Assembly (NCBI RefSeq): GCF_001549985.1
Contig: NZ_LROZ01000020.1
Location: 1-64,000, forward strand
Direction of reading: 5' to 3'
DNA length: 64,000 nt
Source: Myroides odoratus
GTDB lineage: Bacteria; Bacteroidota; Bacteroidia; Flavobacteriales; Flavobacteriaceae
The translations under genes and the position numbers were made by a program. Position 1 is the stretch's first letter. The number at the start of each line of letters is the position of its first letter. Shown here piece by piece: positions 1-8,244 of the stretch. The notes beneath the pieces are model-generated. The model saw only the letters and a list, made by a program, of their open reading frames with translations, made no database searches and was not told the DNA's origin.

Positions 1-723
1 TACGAAAAATACGCGTAGTCATTTTTTTATGCTTGGTCTAAATTAAACTTTTATTTTTTTTTTGAACGCTTGTATTTCGTGTAAAAATTTTTGTGTTGCC
101 CTTGGATTGAAATGCGAAAAATAGAAGGGGCATTTTTTTGAAATAAATTTGATTGTTCTATTTTATTCATTGCGCATAGTTTACATAAATTTTTTTTTCT
201 TGAACTTCTTGCGAAATACGAAAAATAGGAGAGGAGGTAATTTTAGTTGGTAATGATTTAATTTTTTTTCAAGGCTTGAGATTTGCGTAGAGGATTTTTT
301 TTAAAATGTTGATTCAAATACGTAAACGATCATCATGTGAGTTGTAGTATTGTAGTATGATTTGAACCGTCAAAATTAGCGTCATGTGTTCACTTTTTTT
401 TTTAATCCCTGTTGGTAATTTCAAAAGCAATTCTTATCGTTTTGATGCTTATTGTAGTATCTTTGGAAGATACTTTTTAGACTAAGGTCTGTATTTTGCG
501 TATAGGAGAATTGAAATTATTTTTTTTGTTTTACGCGAACTACAAGGCGTTGTTTATCCTAAATTCTTGGTTTTATCAGCTCTATTTTTATAATCGAGGA
601 GGTATTAACTTTTTTTTGCTGTTTTGAAGCGTTTAAGTTATTGGAAAAGCAAATAGATGTTAGGGGAGTGAATTTTTTTTTAATCGCTCTTTCTATTTAG
701 GAATGTTTTTAGATTTCAGTGTA
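1..723. repeat. Non-coding AT-rich region with recurrent T-tracts
   Basis: No credible gene is visible in these 723 bases. The + strand carries ten runs of 7 to 10 T, starting near 22, 54, 133, 190, 262, 295, 394, 520, 610 and 673, and no comparable A-runs. Several T-runs follow a short purine block rich in AGGAG or GGGG, which itself often follows a TGCGAA or TGCGTA word. The impression is of a badly degenerated repeat unit of roughly 60-100 bp. It lies directly upstream of ybeY and of the first parS-like site. I do not recognise a DnaA-box cluster in it. Function unknown. Confidence 0.5.
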
Positions 724-752
724 TTGCTGTTTTGATTTTCATCGTACCTTTG
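724..752 (+). promoter_or_regulatory. Probable ybeY-mnmG promoter
   Basis: A TTG at 724-726, an 18-nt spacer and TACCTTTG at 745-752 match the Bacteroidota promoter form (TTG at -33, TAnnTTTG at -7). It sits about 20 bases upstream of the ybeY ATG. No Shine-Dalgarno sequence is seen, as is usual for the phylum. Confidence 0.55.
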
Positions 753-772
753 CCTGATATTTAGAATTTTAT

Positions 773-1192
773 ATGATAACTTTTAATTACGAATTGGATT
801 TTTCACTCGAACAGGAAGATCAATATGAAGCTTGGATTGAGTCCATTATTGCTTCAGAAGGTTTTTTAACGGGGGAAATCAACTATATTTTTTGCACGGA
901 TGAATACTTACATGATATCAATGTAAAGTATTTAGATCATGATACACTTACTGATATAATTAGTTTCGATTATACTGAAAATCAGGTAGTTGGAGGTGAT
1001 ATTTTTATTAGTATTGAGCGTGTACGAGATAATGCTGCTGATTTTGAGGTAGCATTTGATGTTGAATTATTGCGTGTTATGGCACACGGTGTACTTCATT
1101 ATTGTGGATATAAAGATAAGGGAGAAGCAGATGAAGCTTTAATGCGTCAAAAAGAAGAAGAAAAGATGAAAATGTTCCACGTGGAACAATAA
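773..1192 (+). CDS. ybeY: Endoribonuclease YbeY (16S rRNA maturation)
   Basis: Single-strand-specific metallo-endoribonuclease that acts in 16S rRNA 3'-end maturation and ribosome quality control in the cytoplasm. The 139-residue length fits the family. The zinc motif is HGVLHYCGYKD at residues 105-115; the family form is HGxLHLxGYDH, so the last His ligand position here is Asp. The upstream block with TLTDIISF (58-65) also fits. The ATG at 773 lies just after a good -7 box. The last codons (MFHVEQ) are encoded by a perfect parS-like palindrome, so the C-terminus is shaped by a DNA site. mnmG begins 20 bases downstream and is probably co-transcribed. Confidence 0.93.
   Translation: MITFNYELDFSLEQEDQYEAWIESIIASEGFLTGEINYIFCTDEYLHDINVKYLDHDTLTDIISFDYTENQVVGGDIFISIERVRDNAADFEVAFDVELLRVMAHGVLHYCGYKDKGEADEALMRQKEEEKMKMFHVEQ
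1173..1188. other. parS-like ParB-binding site 1
   Basis: Perfect 16-bp palindrome TGTTCCACGTGGAACA. It differs from the widespread parS consensus TGTTTCACGTGAAACA only by one symmetric base change. It lies inside the last codons of ybeY. A second identical 16-mer is 1,946 bp downstream, just after mnmG. Binding by ParB is inferred from the match; no parB gene is in the window. Confidence 0.8.
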
Positions 1193-1212
1193 TTGACTAG
1201 ATTTTTTTAAGA

Positions 1213-3090
1213 ATGAGTATTTTTCAAGATATATATGATGTAATTGTTGTTGGTGGCGGACATGCTGGTTCTGAAGCAGCGGCAGCAGCAGCGAATATGG
1301 GATCAAAAACACTTTTGATTACCATGAGCTTGCAGAATATCGCTCAGATGTCTTGTAATCCTGCCATGGGTGGAATTGCTAAAGGACAAATCGTGCGTGA
1401 GATTGACGCATTAGGTGGTTATTCAGGAATTGTGTCTGATCAGACGGCAATTCAGTTTAAAATGCTGAATAAGTCCAAAGGTCCAGCGATGTGGTCACCA
1501 CGTGTGCAATCGGATCGTATGCGCTTTTCTGAAACTTGGCGTTTGATGTTAGAGGGGACTCCTAACCTGGATTTTTATCAAGATATGGTAAAATCGTTGT
1601 TGGTAAATAACCATAAGATTGAAGGTGTAGTGACTAGTTTAGGATTAACTATCAAAGCAAAGACTGTAATTTTGACCAATGGAACCTTCCTTAATGGATT
1701 AATTCATATTGGTGAAAAACAGTTTGGTGGTGGAAGAGCAGGTGAAGGTGCGGCTTTTGGAATCACAGAAGATTTGGTAAAACTTGGTTTTACTGCTGGT
1801 CGAATGAAAACAGGAACCCCTCCACGTGTGGATGGGCGCTCGTTGGATTATTCAAAAATGGAAGTGCAAGGCGGTGATGTGAACCCGTCAAAGTTCTCTT
1901 ATATGGATGTTACATCGCCTTTAAAACAGCAAAGAGACTGTTTTATGACCTATACTTCTGCAGAGGTTCACGATCTACTTCGTGAAGGTTTTGATCGTTC
2001 TCCGATGTTTACAGGACGTATTAAAAGTCTTGGTCCACGTTATTGTCCTTCTATTGAAGATAAGATTAATCGCTTCGCTGATAAAGAAAGACATCAGATT
2101 TTTGTGGAACCAGAGGGGTGGAATACATGCGAAATTTACGTGAATGGATTCTCTACTTCGCTTCCTGAAGATATCCAATTTAAAGCGCTACGTGCAGTAG
2201 CTGGTTTTGAAAATGCGAAGATTTTTAGACCAGGTTATGCCATCGAATATGATTACTTTCCACCTACACAATTGAAGCATACGTTAGAAACAAAATTGGT
2301 CGATGGATTGTATTTTGCTGGTCAAATTAACGGTACAACAGGATATGAAGAAGCAGCTTCTCAAGGGTTGATGGCAGGTATAAATGCACACTTAAAAGTG
2401 CATGAAAAAGAGCCTTTAATCTTGAGAAGAGATGAAGCTTATATCGGAGTTTTGATTGATGATTTGATTACAAAAGGAACAGAAGAGCCTTATCGTATGT
2501 TTACTTCTCGAGCAGAATATCGTACGTTATTGCGTCAAGATAATGCTGATTTTAGATTGACTCCTATGTCTTATTCGATCGGTTTAGCGTCAGAAGAGCG
2601 CATGAGAAGAATGGAATATAAGCGTGATGAGTCAGAAAAATTCGTTGAGTTTTTCAAAGAAACAAGTGTCAAAACAGAAGAAGCAAATCCGATTTTAGAA
2701 GCGAAAGGATCCTCTTTAATGAGTCAACCGGATAAGATGTTTAAGGTATTTTCACGCCCACAAATTGAATTGGAAGACATTCTGAAATTTAAAAAAGTGG
2801 AGGAGTATATTGCTGAAACAGGTATCGATCAGGAGGTGATAGAGCAGGCAGAAATCCAAGTAAAATATTCGGGATACATTGAAAAGGAAAAGAATAATGC
2901 GGATAAATTAACCCGTTTAGAGGACGTTAAAATACCAGAGAATTTTGATTATGATAAGATCGTTTCCCTGTCATTTGAGTCCAAGGAGAAGTTCAAAAAG
3001 ATTCGCCCAATAACGATCTCTCAAGCTTCGCGTATTAGTGGAGTAACCCCTACAGATATATCAATTCTATTGATCCATATGGGGAGATAA
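1213..3090 (+). CDS. mnmG: tRNA uridine-5-carboxymethylaminomethyl modification enzyme MnmG (GidA)
   Basis: FAD-dependent large subunit of the MnmE-MnmG complex, which modifies the wobble uridine (cmnm5U34) of several tRNAs. Its 625 residues match the family length. The N-terminal dinucleotide-binding loop GGGHAGSEAA is at 14-23, followed by the conserved MSCNPAMGG segment. The NGTTGYEEAA motif and the C-terminal helical MnmE-binding region are intact. The ATG at 1213 follows ybeY closely, so the two are likely one operon. The gene is bracketed by two parS-like sites, and transcription probably ends in the palindrome that holds the second one. mnmG (gidA) lies near oriC in many bacteria, which agrees with the parS sites. 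Confidence 0.97.
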   Translation: MSIFQDIYDVIVVGGGHAGSEAAAAAANMGSKTLLITMSLQNIAQMSCNPAMGGIAKGQIVREIDALGGYSGIVSDQTAIQFKMLNKSKGPAMWSPRVQSDRMRFSETWRLMLEGTPNLDFYQDMVKSLLVNNHKIEGVVTSLGLTIKAKTVILTNGTFLNGLIHIGEKQFGGGRAGEGAAFGITEDLVKLGFTAGRMKTGTPPRVDGRSLDYSKMEVQGGDVNPSKFSYMDVTSPLKQQRDCFMTYTSAEVHDLLREGFDRSPMFTGRIKSLGPRYCPSIEDKINRFADKERHQIFVEPEGWNTCEIYVNGFSTSLPEDIQFKALRAVAGFENAKIFRPGYAIEYDYFPPTQLKHTLETKLVDGLYFAGQINGTTGYEEAASQGLMAGINAHLKVHEKEPLILRRDEAYIGVLIDDLITKGTEEPYRMFTSRAEYRTLLRQDNADFRLTPMSYSIGLASEERMRRMEYKRDESEKFVEFFKETSVKTEEANPILEAKGSSLMSQPDKMFKVFSRPQIELEDILKFKKVEEYIAETGIDQEVIEQAEIQVKYSGYIEKEKNNADKLTRLEDVKIPENFDYDKIVSLSFESKEKFKKIRPITISQASRISGVTPTDISILLIHMGR

Positions 3091-3110
3091 GAAATAGAGT
3101 AAAGGATTAG

Positions 3111-3148
3111 ATAAGGATTGTTCCACGTGGAACAATCCTTATTTTTTT
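3111..3148 (+). terminator. mnmG terminator built around parS-like site 2
   Basis: A perfect 32-bp palindrome (3111-3142) runs straight into a T-tract, giving a 16-bp hairpin with U-rich tail about 20 bases after the mnmG stop. Its central 16 bases (3119-3134) are TGTTCCACGTGGAACA, identical to the site at the end of ybeY. One sequence therefore looks able to work as a DNA-level parS site and an RNA-level intrinsic terminator. Confidence 0.75.
3119..3134. other. parS-like ParB-binding site 2
   Basis: Second exact copy of TGTTCCACGTGGAACA, placed between the mnmG stop and the repeat array. Two perfect copies of a 16-bp palindrome within 2 kb are not expected by chance in AT-rich DNA. ParB binding is inferred. 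Confidence 0.8.
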
Positions 3149-4138
3149 GTTTAGCGGTATCAAATTAATTCTCATCTTTACAATCAATTACAGCGTTAGT
3201 TAAAGTAAAGCATCAAGTAGAATACTAGGGAAAATCGCCTATGAATAGAAATAGGTTGATTTACTCGTTCCTATTCATGTGGTGGGTTGAAATAGGGGAA
3301 AGGAAAGGTAGAAGGAAATTGTAACAGTCTTTTATCCTGAAAAAAAAGGATTGGCTTGATACGTTCTATTCAAGTATCTGAAAGTAAAAAATGGACTTAG
3401 AAGAGCAAATTGTAATTCACTCGTTGAACTAAAAAAAAAGATTTCGTAGTTCCAATTGCTTTTCGAATTTCAAATTTAGAATTGGACTTAGAGGTGCAAT
3501 TTTTGATTTATCTCTTGAACTAAAAAAAATGATTTTGTAGTTCCAATTGCTTTTCGAATTTGAACTCAAAAAATGAACTTGGAAGTGCAACTTTTAATTT
3601 GCGCTTTGAACGAAAAAAATAATTTTGTTGTTCCAATTGCATTTCAAAAATGAACTCAAAAAATGAACTTGGAAGTGCAACTTTTAATTTGCGCTTTGAA
3701 CGGAAAAAATAATTTTGTTGTTCCAATTGCATTTCAAAAATGAACTCAAAAAATGAACTTGGAAGTGCAACTTTTAATTTGCGCTTTGAACGAAAAAAAT
3801 AATTTAGTTGTTCCAATTGCTCTTCGAATTTGAACTCAAAAAATGAACTTGGAAGTGCAACTTTTAATTTACGATTTGAACGAAAAAAAATAATTTAGTT
3901 GTTCCAAGTACTCTTCGAATTTGAAATCAAAAAATAGACTTGAAATAGAAAAATGCATTTTGTTTTGAAGTAGGAAAAAGTAAATTTATTGGAAAAATTA
4001 AATCAAATATTAATTCGAAAAAGAAGATGCTTTTGTGGTAATAAATTTTAAATTTGAAAAGTCGATGGTCAATGTTTTATTTATTTTTTGGATAGGGATC
4101 ATCAAAAAATTGGAACTAGTTTGGATGAAATGAAAGAC
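3149..4138. other. Long non-coding region between mnmG and the methyltransferase gene
   Basis: Nearly 1 kb without a convincing gene. It contains the 90-bp tandem repeat array annotated separately, flanked by unique AT-rich sequence at 3149-3380 and about 3946-4138. Together with 1-723 it forms a second repeat-rich, gene-free block beside the parS-like sites. Confidence 0.6.
3381..3945. repeat. 90-bp tandem direct repeat, about six copies
   Basis: Units begin near 3381, 3471, 3561, 3651, 3741 and 3831, and a diverged partial unit begins near 3921. The period is 90 bp. Each unit carries GGAAGTGCAACTTTTAATTT or a variant, then GAACGAAAAAAAT, then GTTCCAATTGC. The units at 3561-3830 are nearly identical and the outer ones have diverged, as expected for an array that grows and homogenises from its centre. 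Because 90 is a multiple of three, an apparent minus-strand frame stays open across it with a 30-residue repeat; I read that as an artefact. Confidence 0.9.
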
Positions 4139-4990
4139 ATGAATTTTACAAAAGATGAAAAATTTTTGACAGTAAAAGATTATACTGTTTCTCAAGAAAT
4201 ATTTTCTTTATACTATAATCGTGCATATGATTTGTTGCAAACAGATCCAATTCCATCAAATGATGTTTTAGGTCATTATTATCAAAGTGAAAATTATATT
4301 TCGCATACTGATGGAAAGCGAAATTTATTTGAACGTTTATATCAAGGAGTGAAAAAAATTGCGTTGCGCAGAAAAGTAGATTTATTATTTAAGCAAAATA
4401 ATACAGTCGGTTCACTTTTGGATATTGGGTGTGGTACAGGAGATTTTTTAGTAGAAGCAAAAAAAAGAGGTTGGACGACAACAGGATTTGAACCCAATGA
4501 TAAAGCAAGCGCACTAGCTACTGAAAAAGGAATAACAATCGCAAAACAATTGAGTGACCTTCCTGATCATGCTTTCGATGTGATTACCCTTTGGCATGTT
4601 TTAGAACATGTACCAAATTTGGAAGAAGAAATAACAGCACTTCGTCGTTTATTAAAACCAGAAGGAAAATTGATTCTTGCAGTTCCCAATTATAAATCAT
4701 ACGATGCAATGTATTATAAAGAGTATTGGGCTGCTTTTGATGCACCTCGTCACCTTTGGCATTTTTCTCAAAAATCAATCGCTATAATTTTTGAGCAGTT
4801 TAATTTTAAAGTTGATGAATTACAACCGATGCTATTTGATAGCTTTTATGTTTCCCTTTTATCAGAAGAATATAAAACGGGAAAGAAAAATTGGATCAAA
4901 GCATTTCTTGTTGGATTGCGTTCCAATATAGAAGCAAGAAATTCAATGGAATATTCCTCATTAATTTATTGTTTGTCTAAAACAGAATAG
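4139..4990 (+). CDS. Class I SAM-dependent methyltransferase
   Basis: Cytoplasmic methyltransferase, 283 residues from the chosen start. The SAM-binding motif I LLDIGCGTGDF is at about 93-103, followed by the acidic end of strand beta-2 in GFEPN and by a HVLEHV segment typical of Methyltransf_11/23 proteins. The ISHTDGKRNLFE region before motif I is shared by flavobacterial relatives that are often annotated only as methyltransferases. I chose the ATG at 4139; an ATG at 4130 and a TTG at 4088 are in frame. The substrate is unknown. The gene stands alone between the repeat region and the OmpH-like gene. Confidence 0.82.
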   Translation: MNFTKDEKFLTVKDYTVSQEIFSLYYNRAYDLLQTDPIPSNDVLGHYYQSENYISHTDGKRNLFERLYQGVKKIALRRKVDLLFKQNNTVGSLLDIGCGTGDFLVEAKKRGWTTTGFEPNDKASALATEKGITIAKQLSDLPDHAFDVITLWHVLEHVPNLEEEITALRRLLKPEGKLILAVPNYKSYDAMYYKEYWAAFDAPRHLWHFSQKSIAIIFEQFNFKVDELQPMLFDSFYVSLLSEEYKTGKKNWIKAFLVGLRSNIEARNSMEYSSLIYCLSKTE

Positions 4991-5258
4991 TTTCTTTAGT
5001 TTTGTGCATAAAAGCATAAAAAGGAGATTTAGAAATTATTTTAAAGCGTTTTAAGACACTTTTTACTCATTAGTGGAGTGTAGATATGGATAAAAAAAGA
5101 TAATGGATGTAGTTTAAGCTATAAAATCCTGTTTTGATAGGTTTTATTTATGTAAATTAATTTATATATAAATATTATTTATTGTTAGATATAAATTGAA
5201 ATAATGTAGTAAACATTAAAAGTTTTTTTAATTTTACATGTTTTTAAAAAAATCAAAA

Positions 5259-5858
5259 ATGAAAAAAGGTATTTTCGTATTAGGATTAGCGGGATTGTTA
5301 GTTTCTTGTAACAACAATGGAAACACTGCTGCTACAACAGAATTTAAAACTGCGTATATTGATTCTTCTAAATTAATGACAGAATATCAAGAGGTAAAAG
5401 ATATCGAATCAAAATACAAAATAAAATCGGAAGAGAAAGGGAAAGCTTTCGAAGGAGAAATTGCACAATTTCAACGCGAGGTTCAAAACTTCCAAACAAA
5501 TGCTGCTGAAAAAGGTCAAGCATGGGCTCAACAAAAAGGAGGGGAGTTACAACGTAGAGAGCAACAGTTACAAGTGAAGCAACAAACTATTTTCCAAGAG
5601 TTACAAGCTGAAAGTACAAAAGAGATGGATTCTATCGTAAAGAAAGTAAAATCTCACATTGCTGATTATGCGAAGAAAAAGAATTTAGATTATGTATTTA
5701 ATACAGAAGAGGCTTCTACTGTGATTTACGGTAAAGACGAGTATAATATCACAGAAGATATTATCAAAGAATTAAATGCAAAATACCAAGGTTCTGCAGC
5801 AGCTAGCACAGTAGATGGTAAAAAAGAAACTACACCAGCTGTAAAAGAAGAAAAATAA
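5259..5858 (+). CDS. OmpH/Skp-family lipoprotein
   Basis: Predicted periplasmic chaperone-like protein of the OmpH/Skp family, 199 residues. The N-terminus is a lipoprotein signal (MKKGIFVLGLAGLLVSC, lipid Cys17), so I placed the start at 5259 and not at the in-frame ATG 5238. The domain opens with AYIDSSKLMTEYQEVKD, a usual Skp start. A long charged coiled coil follows (about residues 45-130), then the YVFNTEEAS region near the C-terminus. Skp relatives bind unfolded outer-membrane proteins; that role is inferred here. A lipid anchor is less usual for Skp but common in Bacteroidota members. A terminator follows directly. Confidence 0.8.
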   Translation: MKKGIFVLGLAGLLVSCNNNGNTAATTEFKTAYIDSSKLMTEYQEVKDIESKYKIKSEEKGKAFEGEIAQFQREVQNFQTNAAEKGQAWAQQKGGELQRREQQLQVKQQTIFQELQAESTKEMDSIVKKVKSHIADYAKKKNLDYVFNTEEASTVIYGKDEYNITEDIIKELNAKYQGSAAASTVDGKKETTPAVKEEK

Positions 5859-5883
5859 GTATAGTTAATTACATATAGTATTC

Positions 5884-5917
5884 AAATAGTCCTAAGTATT
5901 CTTGGGACTATTTTTAT
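5884..5917 (+). terminator. Intrinsic terminator after the OmpH-like gene
   Basis: A 13-bp stem (5884-5896 with 5901-5913, one G-U pair), a 4-nt loop and a T-rich tail lie about 25 bases after the stop. Confidence 0.8.
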
Positions 5918-5953
5918 TTTTAAACCAATTTTAGTTTTATCTTACCTCAAAAA

Positions 5954-8239
5954 ATGGAAAATTTTTCTAGAGAAGCCACGTATGTTTTGCAGTTTATCAA
6001 CGAGACCAAACAGTCCATTTTTTTGACTGGTAAGGCTGGTACAGGTAAAACAACGTTGTTGAAAGAAATCGTCAATAGCACCCATAAAAACACCGTTATT
6101 GTTGCACCTACGGGGATTGCAGCACTGAATGCTGGGGGTGTTACGATTCATTCTTTTTTTCATTTTCCATTGGCTGCATTTATTCCAGATGCTGTTAATC
6201 CTCCCATTTTTAGTGAATATGTCAAGTTTGAAAATCGCGTTTCGATTAAGAAGCATTTTCGAATGAGTAATATGCGTCGATCTCTTTTTCTCAATTTAGA
6301 ATTGCTGATCGTCGATGAAGTGAGTATGCTGCGTGCGGATGTATTAGATGCGATGGATTTTATGTTGCAGACCATTAGGCGAAATAACAAACCTTTTGGA
6401 GGAGTTCAATTGTTGTTTATTGGAGATTTGCTGCAATTACCTCCAGTAGTGAAAAATGAAGAATGGGAAGTGTTGCGTCGCTATTACGAAGGTTCTTACT
6501 TTTTTCATTCCAATGTCATCCAAAGCAATCCACCGTTGTATATTGAATTGGATAAAGTATATCGCCAATCTGATGATGCCTTTATTCAGATTTTGAATAA
6601 TCTGAGAAATAATACGATTACACCAGCTAATTTGCAAGTGCTCAACCAGTATGTTAATCCTACTTTTGATCAACAAAAACATACAGGCTATATTACGTTA
6701 ACCACACATAATGCCAAAGCGGATTCCATTAATTCAAATTCTTTGGATGCCTTAGAAGCAAAATCACATGCTTTTCAAGCGGAAGTAGTAGGGGATTTTC
6801 CTACGAATATATATCCCATTGAAAATCAATTGCAATTGAAAGTTGGGGCACAAGTCATTTTTATTAAAAACGATTTGTCTTTTGAGAAGAAGTACTATAA
6901 TGGAAAAATGGGAATCATTCACAAATTAAGTCCGAGCGAGATTTATGTCAAATTCCCTGAAGAAAATGAAATCATTGAAGTAGAACGCTACGAATGGCAA
7001 AACATTCGCTATAAAGTCAATCCAAATACCAAGGAAATAGAAGAGGAGCTTTTGGGTACGTTCACGCATTACCCTTTAAAATTGGCTTGGGCGATTACGG
7101 TACACAAAAGTCAGGGATTAACCTTTGAAAAAGCGATTTTAGACGTTTCTAAGGTGTTTTTACCAGGTCAGGCTTATGTTGCCCTATCTCGTTTGAAATC
7201 ACTGCAAGGATTGGTTCTTTTGACGCCTATTCAGATGAATGGATTAAAGAATGACTACGATGTGATGCAGTACGCCAAAAATAAGGCCGATAAAGAGACA
7301 TTAGAAGAAGAAATACACAAGCAAACCTTGCTTTTCTTAGAAGAGCGACTTCAAGAAGCTTTTTCTTGGAAAGGATTAAGTCAAAATTGGCGCAATCACT
7401 TGTATTCCTATAATGATGAAGCTGAACGAAGTAAAAAGAGTGAGTTTAAGAGCTGGACGGTGAAAATTGTTCAAACGCTTGAAGAATTGACCGTGTTAGC
7501 AGATAAATTTATTATTCAATTGAAGCGCCTTTTTCTTGAACCCACTGTGGATATCAAGTTTGTAAAAGAACGCGTAGATAAGGCCTATGCCTATTTTTTC
7601 CCAACTTTAGACCACGTGGTGTTTGAATTGTTATTTACTATGGCCCAAGTGAGGGGAAAAAGGCAAATGAAAACGTTTTTTACTGAATTAGAAGCCTTAG
7701 AAGATCAGACTATAAAAGCAGTATTAGATGTAAAAAAAGCCAAACAAATTGTAGATTTAGTAATCAAAAAAGAGCGTTTAACGAAAGAAAACTTAAGAAG
7801 TTTAGAGGTCGGTGAGTACCGCATTAATCACCTAACACATATTGCTTCTCTTTTGCGTACGAGTCGTTTGGATTTACAGGATGATTACGATTTAATTGAA
7901 GATTTAAAGACCAAAGACAAGGAGAAGAAAGAAAAAAAGAAAAGTACCTTTGCTATTACGTATGAGCTGTGGATGGATGGACTACGCGTTGATGCTATTG
8001 CACAAGAACGCAAGTTAACACCAACAACTATTTTTTCGCATTTAGCTAAATTGATTTCAGATGGTAAAATCCAATTGAATGAAGTGCTAGATCAAGGTAA
8101 AATAGAGCGATTACAGCAAGTATTTACGGAACATGAAGGCAAATCCCTTGCGGAAATAAAAAATGCCTCAAATAATGAATTTACTTGGGAAGAATTAAAA
8201 TTATACCAACGTACAATACCTGATAGCGAAACAGAATAG
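5954..8239 (+). CDS. PIF1-like superfamily 1 helicase with C-terminal HTH
   Basis: ATP-dependent DNA helicase, 761 residues. Walker A is GKAGTGKTT at about 26-34 and Walker B LLIVDEVSM has D121-E122. The UvrD_C_2-like block with ITVHKSQGLTF and VALSRLKSL lies in the middle. The C-terminal third is charged and ends in a helix-turn-helix of the HTH_40 kind (WMDGLRVDAIAQERKLTPTT, near 675-695), as found beside RecQ-type helicases. Bacteroidota commonly carry this PIF1-HTH layout. Its role in replication or recombination is inferred from the family. It converges on holB, with only 5 bases between the two stops. Confidence 0.88.
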   Translation: MENFSREATYVLQFINETKQSIFLTGKAGTGKTTLLKEIVNSTHKNTVIVAPTGIAALNAGGVTIHSFFHFPLAAFIPDAVNPPIFSEYVKFENRVSIKKHFRMSNMRRSLFLNLELLIVDEVSMLRADVLDAMDFMLQTIRRNNKPFGGVQLLFIGDLLQLPPVVKNEEWEVLRRYYEGSYFFHSNVIQSNPPLYIELDKVYRQSDDAFIQILNNLRNNTITPANLQVLNQYVNPTFDQQKHTGYITLTTHNAKADSINSNSLDALEAKSHAFQAEVVGDFPTNIYPIENQLQLKVGAQVIFIKNDLSFEKKYYNGKMGIIHKLSPSEIYVKFPEENEIIEVERYEWQNIRYKVNPNTKEIEEELLGTFTHYPLKLAWAITVHKSQGLTFEKAILDVSKVFLPGQAYVALSRLKSLQGLVLLTPIQMNGLKNDYDVMQYAKNKADKETLEEEIHKQTLLFLEERLQEAFSWKGLSQNWRNHLYSYNDEAERSKKSEFKSWTVKIVQTLEELTVLADKFIIQLKRLFLEPTVDIKFVKERVDKAYAYFFPTLDHVVFELLFTMAQVRGKRQMKTFFTELEALEDQTIKAVLDVKKAKQIVDLVIKKERLTKENLRSLEVGEYRINHLTHIASLLRTSRLDLQDDYDLIEDLKTKDKEKKEKKKSTFAITYELWMDGLRVDAIAQERKLTPTTIFSHLAKLISDGKIQLNEVLDQGKIERLQQVFTEHEGKSLAEIKNASNNEFTWEELKLYQRTIPDSETE

Positions 8240-8244
8240 TTTCG

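Noticed and set aside
1..723. Chromosomal replication origin in the T-rich region
   Set aside because: The parS-like sites suggest nearness to oriC, but I find no cluster of TTATCCACA-like DnaA boxes and no dnaA gene, so an origin call is not supported.
3520..3816. Open minus-strand frame with a 30-residue repeat
   Set aside because: It exists only because the 90-bp repeat unit is a multiple of three and lacks stops in that frame. It lies wholly within the tandem array, ends without a domain, and has no start signals.
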